From NCBI GenBank assembly GCA_964503685.1, contig CAZDAW010000080.1:1-17309 (forward strand): a stretch of DNA of 17,309 bases, in the 5' to 3' direction. This DNA is from CAZDAW01 sp964503685. GTDB lineage: Bacteria; Chloroflexota; Anaerolineae; Anaerolineales; Anaerolineaceae. The translations under genes and the position numbers were made by a program. The notes below the pieces were generated by a model, which did no database searches, was not told where the DNA came from, and worked only from the letters and a program-made list of their open reading frames with translations. Positions 6,367 to 14,195 of this stretch are shown here, one piece after another (the first letter of the stretch is position 1; the number at the start of each line of letters is the position of its first letter).

Positions 6367-6849
6367 CTACAAATCCCGTTCTTTACCTCCCATAGTGCGT
6401 ACAGTCATTCGACCATCAACAACATAAAGGCGTACTGTTCGACCAATGTTACCTCCTGTTTCCTCTACTGCCACTTTTATTTTGAGTTCTGAAAATACCG
6501 TATGTGCTTTAGCTACATTACGATTGCCAATATCAAAAGTGTGGGATAAACCGGGGGCAATAAGCATATTTGCGCCTCCAATAACACGTGTAATCATACG
6601 GTTCTGGATTGCCCCTTTACTCTTCAATTGTTCAATTAAAGCAACAATTCCCGTATCAACATATTTCGCTGGATTTGAATCTGCACCGTTTGTGTTTTCC
6701 GGGAGAACAGCATGCAACAAGGCTCCAAGATGTATCACCGGATCATACATGGCTATTCCAAGGCAGGAACCTAATCCATAGGCAACAATAACATCATCCG
6801 GGTTCTGGCTAATTCCAATTTCACCCAATCCAACACTAATATTATTCAT
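6367..6849 (-). CDS. cheD: Chemoreceptor glutamine deamidase CheD
   Basis: CheD deamidates receptor glutamines and, in the Bacillus/Thermotoga system, binds CheC and stimulates its phosphatase activity. The 160-residue protein has normal length, with the catalytic cysteine C29 in GLGSCLGI and histidine H46 in LLHAVLP. The usual GGAN segment is at 91-94 and the NIG..N region at 107-111. From memory of the Thermotoga enzyme, the third catalytic residue is a threonine six positions before the cysteine; here that position is A23. It lies 3 nt after the cheC stop, consistent with the known CheC-CheD partnership. Its stop is followed by the only large gap within the operon. Confidence 0.93.
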   Translation of the reverse strand: MNNISVGLGEIGISQNPDDVIVAYGLGSCLGIAMYDPVIHLGALLHAVLPENTNGADSNPAKYVDTGIVALIEQLKSKGAIQNRMITRVIGGANMLIAPGLSHTFDIGNRNVAKAHTVFSELKIKVAVEETGGNIGRTVRLYVVDGRMTVRTMGGKERDL

Positions 6850-6852
6850 TCC

Positions 6853-7464
6853 TTACTCAGCCCTCTGTGAAAAAACTCCTAAAGTCTTTGGATCCGGAAT
6901 GACCCAGAAATCGACATCGGAAACCTGATCCCTGATTTCGAATGAAGCCCGCAACATTAACACATGCTCACTTAAACCGCCGCCGGTTGCAATAATAATA
7001 TCCAATATCGCCCCAATCATATCGACCATAACTGCAGGGGGTGAAGGTCGAGAATTAACGCCAGTCAATGCAGCCACCGAATTTAAGAAGAAAGACCCGG
7101 TAATATTACCAACTTCTGCCAGCGCAGATCGCTCAATAGAGCCCAGATGGTCTGTGGTGCCAGGTTCCAATCCCATCATTAAATCGACTAATTTGTAAGC
7201 TTTTTCACAAGGTAGCACAAGCATAATTTGTCCGGCCAGATCGCCTTCTGCTCTTAGATAAATGCCAACGGCCTCATTTTCAGGCCCACCTAACATTTCA
7301 GGGATTTGATTGAGGGGGACAAGGTTTACAGATGGGTTTTGAACAGTCAAATTACAACCCACCATTCCAGAGAATCCCTTTGCAGCGTTTTGTGCGCCTT
7401 CTCTGGCAATAATACCCAGAAATGATATCAAACGATCATCAAATTTCTCTTCTGACAAAGACAT
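6853..7464 (-). CDS. cheC: CheY-P phosphatase CheC
   Basis: CheC removes phosphate from CheY-P and is stimulated by CheD. The 203-residue protein has the two-fold family repeat. The second active site is intact as E117-V-G-N120 in LAEVGNITGSFFLNS, followed by SRPSPPAV at 138-145. The first repeat (about 12-33) keeps the shape GAQNAAKGFS, but the positions expected to be Glu and Asn are I18 and R21, so that site appears dead. Family members with one functional site are known. It is directly followed by cheD (3 nt), and its start has an AGG ribosome binding site 8 nt upstream. Together with two CheX copies it gives three CheC/CheX-type phosphatases in one operon. Confidence 0.88.
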   Translation of the reverse strand: MSLSEEKFDDRLISFLGIIAREGAQNAAKGFSGMVGCNLTVQNPSVNLVPLNQIPEMLGGPENEAVGIYLRAEGDLAGQIMLVLPCEKAYKLVDLMMGLEPGTTDHLGSIERSALAEVGNITGSFFLNSVAALTGVNSRPSPPAVMVDMIGAILDIIIATGGGLSEHVLMLRASFEIRDQVSDVDFWVIPDPKTLGVFSQRAE

Positions 7465-7512
7465 TTTGTACCTCGCTAAATCATTCCATTCATTAATAAT
7501 GATACCATTTCA

Positions 7513-9765
7513 TCATTGCCCATATACACCAGCTACTTTATACAATCCCATAACGTCGATAATTAAAGCTATCTGCCCATCCCCTAAAATTGCTGCGCTC
7601 GAAATACCGGGCACCTCACCGACTAGCGCGCCAAGTGATTTAACAACAACATCCTCTTCACCAACCAGGTCATCCACCATCAAACCCAACTGATTCTTCC
7701 CGGAGCGAACAACCACCACGTACTGATATTGTAGGTTGTTATCCGATTTGGGTAAATCAAATATATCTGAAAGGCGCGCCAGGGTCAGAATGTGATCTCG
7801 TAAAAGTATGACCGGTTTACTATTCACAGTTTGAATATTCTCTTCGCTGATACGCAATGTTTCCATAACAGTAGCAAGAGGAATGGCAAAAGTACTTGTA
7901 CCCACCTTCACCAACAAAGTTGGCACAATCGCCAACGTCAGTGGGAGAATAATTTGTACTTGTGTACCGCGGCCTTCCCATGTTTCAACCTGAATCGAAC
8001 CATTAATCCGCTCGATATTATTACGTACGATATCCATACCTACACCGCGTCCCGATATATCGGTCACCGTTTTGGCGGTAGAAAGTCCGGATAGAAATAT
8101 CAAATCAAGCGCACTTTCACGCGAGAGCGCTGCTGCCTCTGCCTCACCAATCAACCCTTTTTGCACTGCGCTTTGTTTCAATTTTTCGGCGTCAATTCCC
8201 CTTCCGTCGTCCTCTACCGTGATGACGATTCTTCCCTGTTCATGATGCGCTGTAAGCATAATAACGCCGCGCCGCGCTTTACCCAGACTTAAACGTTCAG
8301 CCGGTTTTTCAACACCATGATCAATTGAATTTCGCAACAGGTGAATGATCGGGTCGTTTATCTCTTCAATTACAGACCGATCAAGTTCAGTATCTTCACC
8401 TCTGATAATAAGGTCGATGTCTTTGCCGGCTTTTTGAGATAAATCGCGTACCATGCGAGGAAATTTATTAAAGACGTTGGAAATTGGCAGCATCCGGATA
8501 TGCATAACTTCTTCCTGCAATTGATCCGTTATGCGGCTGATATGTGTAATTGTCTCCGAAAGAGCCTCAATCCGTTCATCGCCATGAATTTGCGTATTAA
8601 ATTTTCCCCGTATTTGAGTAAGACGACTGCGATCTGTGATAAGTTCGCCGACCAGATTCATCAAATTATCCAGCCGCTCTACACTGGTGCGAACCGTCTT
8701 TTCTGCCACATGTTCCTTTTCTTTGGCTCGCTCCACAACAGAAGGTTGTATGACAGCGCTTTGACCAGGACGTTCTTGTGACTGATTAAATGCAATAAGC
8801 GCTTCATTTAGCACATCTTGTGATATAACCCCCATTTTGACTAATACCTGACCAAGTAAAGGAGCAGACCATGTATCACCTTTTCGTTGTTCAGAAAGAG
8901 CTGAAGTTAAACTTGCCTGGGTAATATAACCTCTTTTGACCAAAAAATCTCCCAAATGGCTCGCTTTTTCTTCAGCCTGTGCGGACGCAGCTTCTTTTTC
9001 TTCTTCGGGTTTGCCCCCTTCTTCACTGATTACAATTCGATCTATTTCAGAAATCGCGATTAAAGCTTTACGAATATTATCAGTTGAGTAAGCCGTAACA
9101 ACGGTGGCATTAAAAAGGTGAACGGGTTGAGCTGTTTCAATTTGATCTTGCGTTGGCTCCATATAAAGAATGGTGCCAAAATCTTGTAAAGCCAACATTA
9201 ATTGAAAAGCTCGCGCTGCCGATGCCACACTACCCTTAGCAATTTCCGCCTGAATATTAACCAGAGCTTCGCCTGGTTTTAATACCAGCGTTGATTTATC
9301 CACCCCGGCAAAATCAGATGTGCCTTTGCCATTAACCATTTCAGATTTATTGCTTTTTTTGTGTTCTGTGCCTGACTCTACCAGTAAATTGAAACGTTCA
9401 ACTAAAGGATCTATTTCAATGGCGCTGGCTTTTTTTATTGACACTTCATCGCGTAACAATCGTAATGCATCAACCCCTTCAAGGCAAGCATCAATCAATT
9501 CGGTTGAAATATCCAGTGTATGCTTTCGCACGCCATCCAGGGCAGTTTCAAGAGCATGCGTTAAGCTAACCATCCGCTTATGCCCAATCATCCCTGCTGT
9601 ACCTTTAAGAGTATGAGCGGCGCGGAATAATGCTTGCAGCAAATCCGAGTCTTCTTGTTCCTTTTCAAGCCGGACAAGCCCTTCATCCAGAATCTGCATC
9701 TGTTCATCAGTTTCTGCCATGAAGATCGGCATTTCCTCTTGACTGATATCAAACACCATTTCCAT
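7513..9765 (-). CDS. cheA: Chemotaxis histidine kinase CheA with MshEN-like insert
   Basis: CheA autophosphorylates under receptor control and passes phosphate to CheY and CheB. The 750 residues are, in order: an HPt (P1) domain at about 8-110 with phospho-histidine H51 (AAHTLKGTAG); a P2-like CheY/CheB-binding domain at about 165-248; and a Glu/Ala-rich linker. An inserted segment at 269-328 contains two copies of LGxxLVKxGxIxxxxLxxAL. The P3 dimerisation helices are at 356-440. The ATPase domain has its N box around N479 (HLLRNSIDHG), G1 at 519-523 (DDGRG) and G2 at 571-577 (SGRGVGM). A CheW-like P5 domain covers about 608-745. All catalytic motifs are intact. The insert is absent from textbook CheA and resembles the N-terminal domain of GspE/MshE ATPases. 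The start ATG has an AAGG ribosome binding site. It is the first gene of the operon. Confidence 0.97.
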   Translation of the reverse strand: MEMVFDISQEEMPIFMAETDEQMQILDEGLVRLEKEQEDSDLLQALFRAAHTLKGTAGMIGHKRMVSLTHALETALDGVRKHTLDISTELIDACLEGVDALRLLRDEVSIKKASAIEIDPLVERFNLLVESGTEHKKSNKSEMVNGKGTSDFAGVDKSTLVLKPGEALVNIQAEIAKGSVASAARAFQLMLALQDFGTILYMEPTQDQIETAQPVHLFNATVVTAYSTDNIRKALIAISEIDRIVISEEGGKPEEEKEAASAQAEEKASHLGDFLVKRGYITQASLTSALSEQRKGDTWSAPLLGQVLVKMGVISQDVLNEALIAFNQSQERPGQSAVIQPSVVERAKEKEHVAEKTVRTSVERLDNLMNLVGELITDRSRLTQIRGKFNTQIHGDERIEALSETITHISRITDQLQEEVMHIRMLPISNVFNKFPRMVRDLSQKAGKDIDLIIRGEDTELDRSVIEEINDPIIHLLRNSIDHGVEKPAERLSLGKARRGVIMLTAHHEQGRIVITVEDDGRGIDAEKLKQSAVQKGLIGEAEAAALSRESALDLIFLSGLSTAKTVTDISGRGVGMDIVRNNIERINGSIQVETWEGRGTQVQIILPLTLAIVPTLLVKVGTSTFAIPLATVMETLRISEENIQTVNSKPVILLRDHILTLARLSDIFDLPKSDNNLQYQYVVVVRSGKNQLGLMVDDLVGEEDVVVKSLGALVGEVPGISSAAILGDGQIALIIDVMGLYKVAGVYGQ

Positions 9766-10055
9766 GTTATCGCCTTAGTCGTATTAAGATATTTATCCGA
9801 TTAATACAAGATCAAGCAAACAGCATTCTCTTAGTTGCTTTCTTGCTAAATGCTGCATGACGTATTGCTTAAATTTTTTATAGCGCCTTTCTACAGCCCA
9901 AACTGTCCGTGAAAGACACAAAAATTACGAAAAAGCGATAAGTCATTATAGCATGATTCAAAATCCCTTACCGCTTCACAATCGAATCGCAAAAAGATCA
10001 TTTCTGTCAATCTCATTTGCCAGTTTGTGTTACATAAAAATCTAACTCATATCAG
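9766..10055. other. Intergenic region upstream of cheA
   Basis: These 290 nt carry no convincing gene on either strand. They hold the presumed cheA promoter, the end of the peptidase transcript and an AT-rich leader of about 180 nt between the promoter candidate and the cheA ATG. A TTGACA on the minus strand (complement of 10006-10011) lacks a good -10 at the proper distance. Confidence 0.6.
9945..9953 (-). promoter_or_regulatory. Extended -10 promoter candidate for the chemotaxis operon
   Basis: The minus strand reads TGCTATAAT, a perfect -10 hexamer with the TGn extension, about 180 nt upstream of the cheA start. No good -35 hexamer lies 17 nt upstream, which is tolerated by extended -10 promoters. 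It is the best promoter-like sequence in the gap. Confidence 0.5.
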
Positions 10056-10067
10056 TCAATTAAGAGT
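10036..10067 (-). terminator. Weak terminator candidate after the M23 peptidase gene
   Basis: On the minus strand ACTCTTA and TATGAGT pair with one internal mismatch around a 9-nt loop, followed four bases later by TTTTT. The 5' arm overlaps the last codons of the peptidase gene. The stem is short and AT-rich, so strength is doubtful. Confidence 0.3.
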
Positions 10068-10682
10068 AAACTCGGTTGGATCAACAGGCGTATTGTTAAC
10101 TCGAACCTCATAATGCAAATGAGGGCCGGTTGAATTGCCGGTGTTTCCCGAAAGACCAATAATTGTTCCAGTCTCTAACTCCTGTCCATTTTCGACTTGT
10201 ATTTCCGATAAATGTCCATAATAAGTTTGCCGATTGCCGTTCTGAACGATGACCAGGTTGCCATAACCCTGGTCGTTCCATCCAGCATAGACCACCTTAC
10301 CACTCATAGTACTCTGAACCGGCGTACCTTCTGGAGCGCCGAAATCCAATCCCTGATGTCCTGAATGATAAGACTGGGTTAATGTTCCTTCAATCGGCAT
10401 TCCATCAGGTATCGAGGATACAAATTCTTGATTAACCTGATCGGCCATCATTTTCTCGAACAAGCAAAGCATTAACGGCATTAATATCGTTTTTGTGCTG
10501 TTGAGATTACCGAGAACGCCTGTTTCAGAATCAGAACCCGAAAAACTCGTGGCCGAAAGCACACCTGTGAGAAGCTGATAAAATTCCGCTTTATCGGTGT
10601 TTTTCTTCGATGAAGAATTAACAGATTCCGTGGAAATATTTTTTTGTATCGATGATAGCAACCCAATAATATTATCGCTCAT
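10056..10682 (-). CDS. M23 (LytM-type) zinc metallopeptidase without signal peptide
   Basis: The C-terminal half (about 95-205) of this 208-residue protein is a LytM/M23 domain that would cleave peptidoglycan cross-bridges. Zinc and catalytic residues are H109 and D113 (GHQGLDFG), H157 (YYGHL) and H188/H190 (GPHLHYEV), all intact. The N-terminal half has no Sec or lipoprotein signal. It starts MSDNIIGLLSSIQKNISTES and continues rich in Ser and Asn. It then has a hydrophobic, methionine-rich segment at 66-83 (ILMPLMLCLFEKMMADQV) that is too polar at its end to be a clear membrane anchor. A cell-wall hydrolase with no signal suggests another export route, for example the flagellar type III apparatus as for FlgJ-like rod proteins. 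The chemotaxis operon downstream on the same strand fits that. The peptidase fold is certain; the export route is inferred. Confidence 0.9.
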   Translation of the reverse strand: MSDNIIGLLSSIQKNISTESVNSSSKKNTDKAEFYQLLTGVLSATSFSGSDSETGVLGNLNSTKTILMPLMLCLFEKMMADQVNQEFVSSIPDGMPIEGTLTQSYHSGHQGLDFGAPEGTPVQSTMSGKVVYAGWNDQGYGNLVIVQNGNRQTYYGHLSEIQVENGQELETGTIIGLSGNTGNSTGPHLHYEVRVNNTPVDPTEFTLN

Positions 10683-10926
10683 AGCATACTCTATTTTAAA
10701 TTGGGCGTCTCGATGCGTCTATAAATCCAGGGTAAATATTTGAAGTTATTAGACGATATATCGAAAGTTGTCTGACTGCCTAAAATATCCCTGCCAGGGT
10801 GTCGTTTTTCTTTATCTACGGTTTATGCAGGGTTTAGCGCCTTTTTACTGACTGTATTGCTTATTCAATGTAACTTAACATATAGTCCAATAAGATTGAA
10901 AACGAATTATCCAAAGAGAAAAACAT
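10683..10926. other. Divergent intergenic region between peptidase and glycosylation operon
   Basis: These 244 nt contain no gene but several repeats. The 6-mer CAGGGT occurs three times in the same orientation (10728-10733, 10795-10800, 10828-10833). CCCTGCCAGGG at 10790-10800 is an interrupted palindrome, CGATATATCG at 10754-10763 a perfect one, and GCGTCT is repeated around CGAT at 10706-10721. Such clustering would suit regulator binding between two divergent units; each element alone could be chance. Confidence 0.4.
10857..10886 (+). promoter_or_regulatory. Candidate promoter of the glycosylation operon
   Basis: TTGCTT (10857-10862) and TATAGT (10881-10886) are spaced 18 nt apart, about 40 nt before the first ATG. 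The -10 matches at 5 of 6 positions; the -35 is poor. Confidence 0.3.
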
Positions 10927-12627
10927 ATGACACCTGACCAATTTGAAGCACTTCTTAATCAGGCTGACCAATTCGCCCAGGCAGAGGATTGGCAGGCTGC
11001 TTTTACGTCCCTGTCGCAGGCGAATTTAATCAAACCGGATCACCCTGGGGTGGTTAATGGAATGGGTATGTGTCTGATTCAGATGCAACGGACCGCTGAT
11101 GCATTACCTTATTTTTACAAACTGGTTGAGCTTGCACCTGATTCTTCTGAAGCGCATAATAATCTTGGGGTTGTACTGGCCTTTATCGGAAGACTAACTG
11201 ACGCCGAGGAAGCTTATCATAAGGCGTTGAATCTAAACCAGGAGCATTTTTCAGCCTGGAAAAACTTGGCGCAGCTCTATTTACAACAGGCCGATCGTAT
11301 CAGCGATGGAGTAAATATTTTACAAACGCTTATCCAGAACAATCCACAAGACGCTGAAGCGTTGTTCTTGATGGGCAATTGTTATGAACTCGGCGAAGAT
11401 ATAGAATCGGCAAAAACTTTATACAGTCAGGCTTTGAAATACAAACCGGATTACAAAGAAGCACGCGAAGCGCTCGCCCGAGTAGCTCCAGTTAATTCCG
11501 ATTCCGCTCATATTGCCCGACCTGAGCATGCTCAGAAGCTGGCCGGCTTGAAATCTCTGACAGCAAAGACACCCAAAACCGCAAAGCCTTCTGCAGATGG
11601 ATCAGACGATTTTGTAAAAAAAAATAGTGATTACAGACCGTCAGTAGCTTTTTATGGATCTGGCGCTTTTCTCGAAGCGTTGTTGCTCTCTATCCCCGCA
11701 AAGGCTTTAGCCCGAGCGGGTTATAAAGTTAAACTGGCGCATTCATGCACGAATGGCGATTTAAGTGAGTATGATCTCTTTGTATTTTCGCAGCCTCATA
11801 TTTCAAAGGAGATAATGGAAGCGCTCGCGAAATGCAATCAGATTGGTAAAAAGACAGCCCTTTATCTCGATGATGATTATTCCGAAATGCCTAGCACACA
11901 TCAAAATTACACGAAGCTTGGCCCGGGCAATCCTGCAGCCATGAAAACGCTGGAAAATGCCATTGGCATGGCGGATATGCTTATCACCACAAATCAATCT
12001 CTTGCCCAAAAATACACTGGCAAATATAAAATTCAAGTCATTCCACCGATCTGGGATCAATCAAATCCTCTGTGGCAAAAGAAGGCGCCTAGACATGATG
12101 CCCTACATCTTGGGATCATTAGCCATCATATCGTTGCAAAAGATGCTTCGATGATAGCCGCCAGCATCAAACGCGTATTGAGGGAAAATCCTCAAACCCT
12201 CCTGGCAATTGGTGGAGATACTACAGTATACGGTCCATTATCCGATTTACCGGATGATAGAATTTTATTCATCCCCATTCCCGGATTTGATGATTACCCC
12301 TATCTACTGGCCCAAATCGATATCCTTTTACTCCCCCACAAAAATACACCCTACAATCAAAATCGTTCCGATCTTCCTCTGATGGAAGCAGGAATTCGCC
12401 GCATTCCCTGGATAGCTACCCCGATATCTGCTTACAAAGAATGGGGAGTTGGTGGGCTTCTCGTCGATAAGCCGGAGGATTGGTACGAAACGATCACTCG
12501 TCTGATAAAAGATAGTCAACTACGTGAAGAACTTGGGCAAGCCGGTTATGATGCTGCCATGAAACGAGAAATCAATCAGCAACTTGCTCAATGGCAGTCG
12601 TTACTGACATCACTCATGGCGAATTAA
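10927..12627 (+). CDS. TPR-repeat protein fused to a GT-B glycosyltransferase
   Basis: This 566-residue protein has two parts. Residues about 5-185 form four to five tetratricopeptide repeats (for example SSEAHNNLGVVLAFIGRLTDAEEAYHKAL-type units), a protein-protein or acceptor-binding scaffold. After a polar Lys/Ser/Thr-rich linker, residues about 235-563 look like a GT-B glycosyltransferase. The C-terminal donor-binding half contains DILLLPHKNTPYNQNRSDLP and then LMEAG, and near its end the helix RLIKDSQLREELGQAGYDAA common in family-4-like enzymes. No signal peptide or membrane helix is seen, so it acts in the cytoplasm. TPR fused to transferase is common in enzymes that glycosylate proteins, including flagellins, but polysaccharide assembly is possible. 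It leads an operon of sugar-nucleotide genes and has only a weak AGAG ribosome binding site. The fold assignment is fairly sure; donor and acceptor are unknown. Confidence 0.85.
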   Translation: MTPDQFEALLNQADQFAQAEDWQAAFTSLSQANLIKPDHPGVVNGMGMCLIQMQRTADALPYFYKLVELAPDSSEAHNNLGVVLAFIGRLTDAEEAYHKALNLNQEHFSAWKNLAQLYLQQADRISDGVNILQTLIQNNPQDAEALFLMGNCYELGEDIESAKTLYSQALKYKPDYKEAREALARVAPVNSDSAHIARPEHAQKLAGLKSLTAKTPKTAKPSADGSDDFVKKNSDYRPSVAFYGSGAFLEALLLSIPAKALARAGYKVKLAHSCTNGDLSEYDLFVFSQPHISKEIMEALAKCNQIGKKTALYLDDDYSEMPSTHQNYTKLGPGNPAAMKTLENAIGMADMLITTNQSLAQKYTGKYKIQVIPPIWDQSNPLWQKKAPRHDALHLGIISHHIVAKDASMIAASIKRVLRENPQTLLAIGGDTTVYGPLSDLPDDRILFIPIPGFDDYPYLLAQIDILLLPHKNTPYNQNRSDLPLMEAGIRRIPWIATPISAYKEWGVGGLLVDKPEDWYETITRLIKDSQLREELGQAGYDAAMKREINQQLAQWQSLLTSLMAN

Positions 12628-12657
12628 TTTGACATACTTGCTAAAAAAGGAAGCCTC

Positions 12658-13110
12658 ATGACAATAAATGATGTTCAACTCATTGAACTTACGGTCCGGG
12701 AAGATGACCGTGGATATTTATATGAGATTTTACATGTCACAGATGCATTTGTTCCACAGTTTGGCCAGGTCTATCTGGTCGGCGACCCGACGAGAAATAC
12801 GATCAGGGCTTTTCACAAACATGCCGAACTTCATGATTGGTTTTGCATTGTGCATGGCAGCGCCAAATTTGTCTTGAAGGACGATCGTCCTGGCAGTAGC
12901 ACACTTGGTGAAATGCAGACTTATGTTCTCAGCGCACGCTGTCCGAAATTGCTGGTTGTTCCACCGGGTATTTTCCATGGGTGGATGTCGCTTGAAGATG
13001 ACACCATTATGATAAGTACTGCCAGCCATTTATATAATCGTGAAAAACCCGATGAGGTTCGTATCCCCCCCGATTCGTTTGGCGATGTTTGGACTGTTAA
13101 AGGTAGGTAG
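12658..13110 (+). CDS. RmlC-like cupin, dTDP-4-dehydrosugar 3,5-epimerase family
   Basis: This 150-residue cupin resembles dTDP-4-dehydrorhamnose 3,5-epimerase, which epimerises C3 and C5 of a 4-keto-6-deoxysugar nucleotide. Visible are RG at 18-19 and H53/H55 in IRAFHKH, where RmlC has its catalytic histidine. PPGIFHGW at 102-109 and Y126 (SHLYNREKPDE), close to the family's catalytic tyrosine position, also match. At 150 residues it is shorter than typical RmlC (about 180), so it may use a different substrate or catalyse only one epimerisation. A good AAGGA ribosome binding site precedes the ATG, 30 nt after the glycosyltransferase stop. The family is likely; the exact substrate is unknown. 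Confidence 0.85.
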   Translation: MTINDVQLIELTVREDDRGYLYEILHVTDAFVPQFGQVYLVGDPTRNTIRAFHKHAELHDWFCIVHGSAKFVLKDDRPGSSTLGEMQTYVLSARCPKLLVVPPGIFHGWMSLEDDTIMISTASHLYNREKPDEVRIPPDSFGDVWTVKGR

Positions 13111-13112
13111 CG

Positions 13113-14195
13113 ATGAAAAAAGTATTACTGGTTGGCGGCGCCGGGTATGTGGGCTCGGTTATGATTCGTGAACTTTTAGATCGTGGTTATGCCATAAAGG
13201 TATTGGATCGTCTTTATTTCGGAAAACACGGAATTACTCCGAACCATGACCGCATTCAGTTAATCATTGGGGATATGCGTACGATAGATCACGAAATATT
13301 CAATGATGTAGAAGCCATTGTCAATTTGGGCGGTCTATCCAATGATCCTACAGCAGAATATAACACTAAAGCCAATTATGAAATGAATACACTGGCCACT
13401 TACAAGTTGGCAGAAATGGCAAAAGCGTGTGGCATTCGCCGTTATATCATGGCGTCATCTTGTTCAATTTACGACCGGGGCGTCAGCCATCAGGAATGGG
13501 ATATTATTCAAGATGAAACCACACCAGTAGAACCGCATGCGGCTTATTCAGGTTCAAAATACGAAGCAGAAAAACTCCTCCTCAAAATAGCCGATAAAAA
13601 TTTTTGCCCCATCATTTTACGTAAAGGTACACTCTATGGATTTTCGCCGCGTATGCGCTACGACCTGGTTGTCAACACATTTGTCATGGATGCTCTCTCG
13701 AAAGGCGTTATCACCATCCACTACGGCGGTGAGATGTGGCGCCCATTGGTAGATGTGCGTGACGCAGCGCGCACCTACATTGCACTCCTAGAAGCAGATG
13801 AAAAATTGGTTAACGGTGAGATATTCAACCTGGTTTACGCCAACATGCGGATATCGGAATTGGCTTTACGTGTCCAGTCTGCCTTACGCGAAGTTGGCGT
13901 AAAAGTTGAAATTAACGCCGACTATAACTACTCAGGGGTGCGCAGCTATCGCGTTTCGGGGCAAAAACTTACCAGGGTATTAGGTTTCTGGCCAGTGATT
14001 TCGATTGAAGAATCAGTCAAGAACATGGTACAAAAGATTCGCTCAAGCGGATATACGGACTTCGACAACCCGAAATATCATAATATTCGCTGGATGAAGT
14101 TTCTCGAAGAAGCAAACGAGATCATCAGCATCACTGGATCAGTTTTTGAATCTCCCCAACCCATTCAATTGGAAGTGCCAGCGGTTAAAGGATGA
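13113..14195 (+). CDS. NAD-dependent epimerase/dehydratase (extended SDR)
   Basis: This 360-residue extended short-chain dehydrogenase acts on nucleotide sugars. The NAD-binding motif GGAGYVG is at 8-14, the serine-rich ASSCSIY at 114-120, and the catalytic pair Y145 and K149 in YSGSK. Substrate-loop features (MWRPLVDVRDAAR, 208-220) follow. Its N-terminal half is clearly of the GalE/RmlB type, but the family covers many 4-epimerases, 4,6-dehydratases and 4-reductases, so the reaction cannot be fixed. The last 50 residues extend beyond the usual fold. It starts 2 nt after the previous stop and ends with a 4-nt ATGA overlap with the next gene, so it is part of a tightly coupled operon. Confidence 0.9.
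   Translation: MKKVLLVGGAGYVGSVMIRELLDRGYAIKVLDRLYFGKHGITPNHDRIQLIIGDMRTIDHEIFNDVEAIVNLGGLSNDPTAEYNTKANYEMNTLATYKLAEMAKACGIRRYIMASSCSIYDRGVSHQEWDIIQDETTPVEPHAAYSGSKYEAEKLLLKIADKNFCPIILRKGTLYGFSPRMRYDLVVNTFVMDALSKGVITIHYGGEMWRPLVDVRDAARTYIALLEADEKLVNGEIFNLVYANMRISELALRVQSALREVGVKVEINADYNYSGVRSYRVSGQKLTRVLGFWPVISIEESVKNMVQKIRSSGYTDFDNPKYHNIRWMKFLEEANEIISITGSVFESPQPIQLEVPAVKG

Noticed and set aside
9766..9800. Sigma-28-like GCGATAA just before cheA
   Set aside because: The nearest TAAA is at the wrong distance and transcription would start almost at the ATG, leaving no room for the ribosome binding site.
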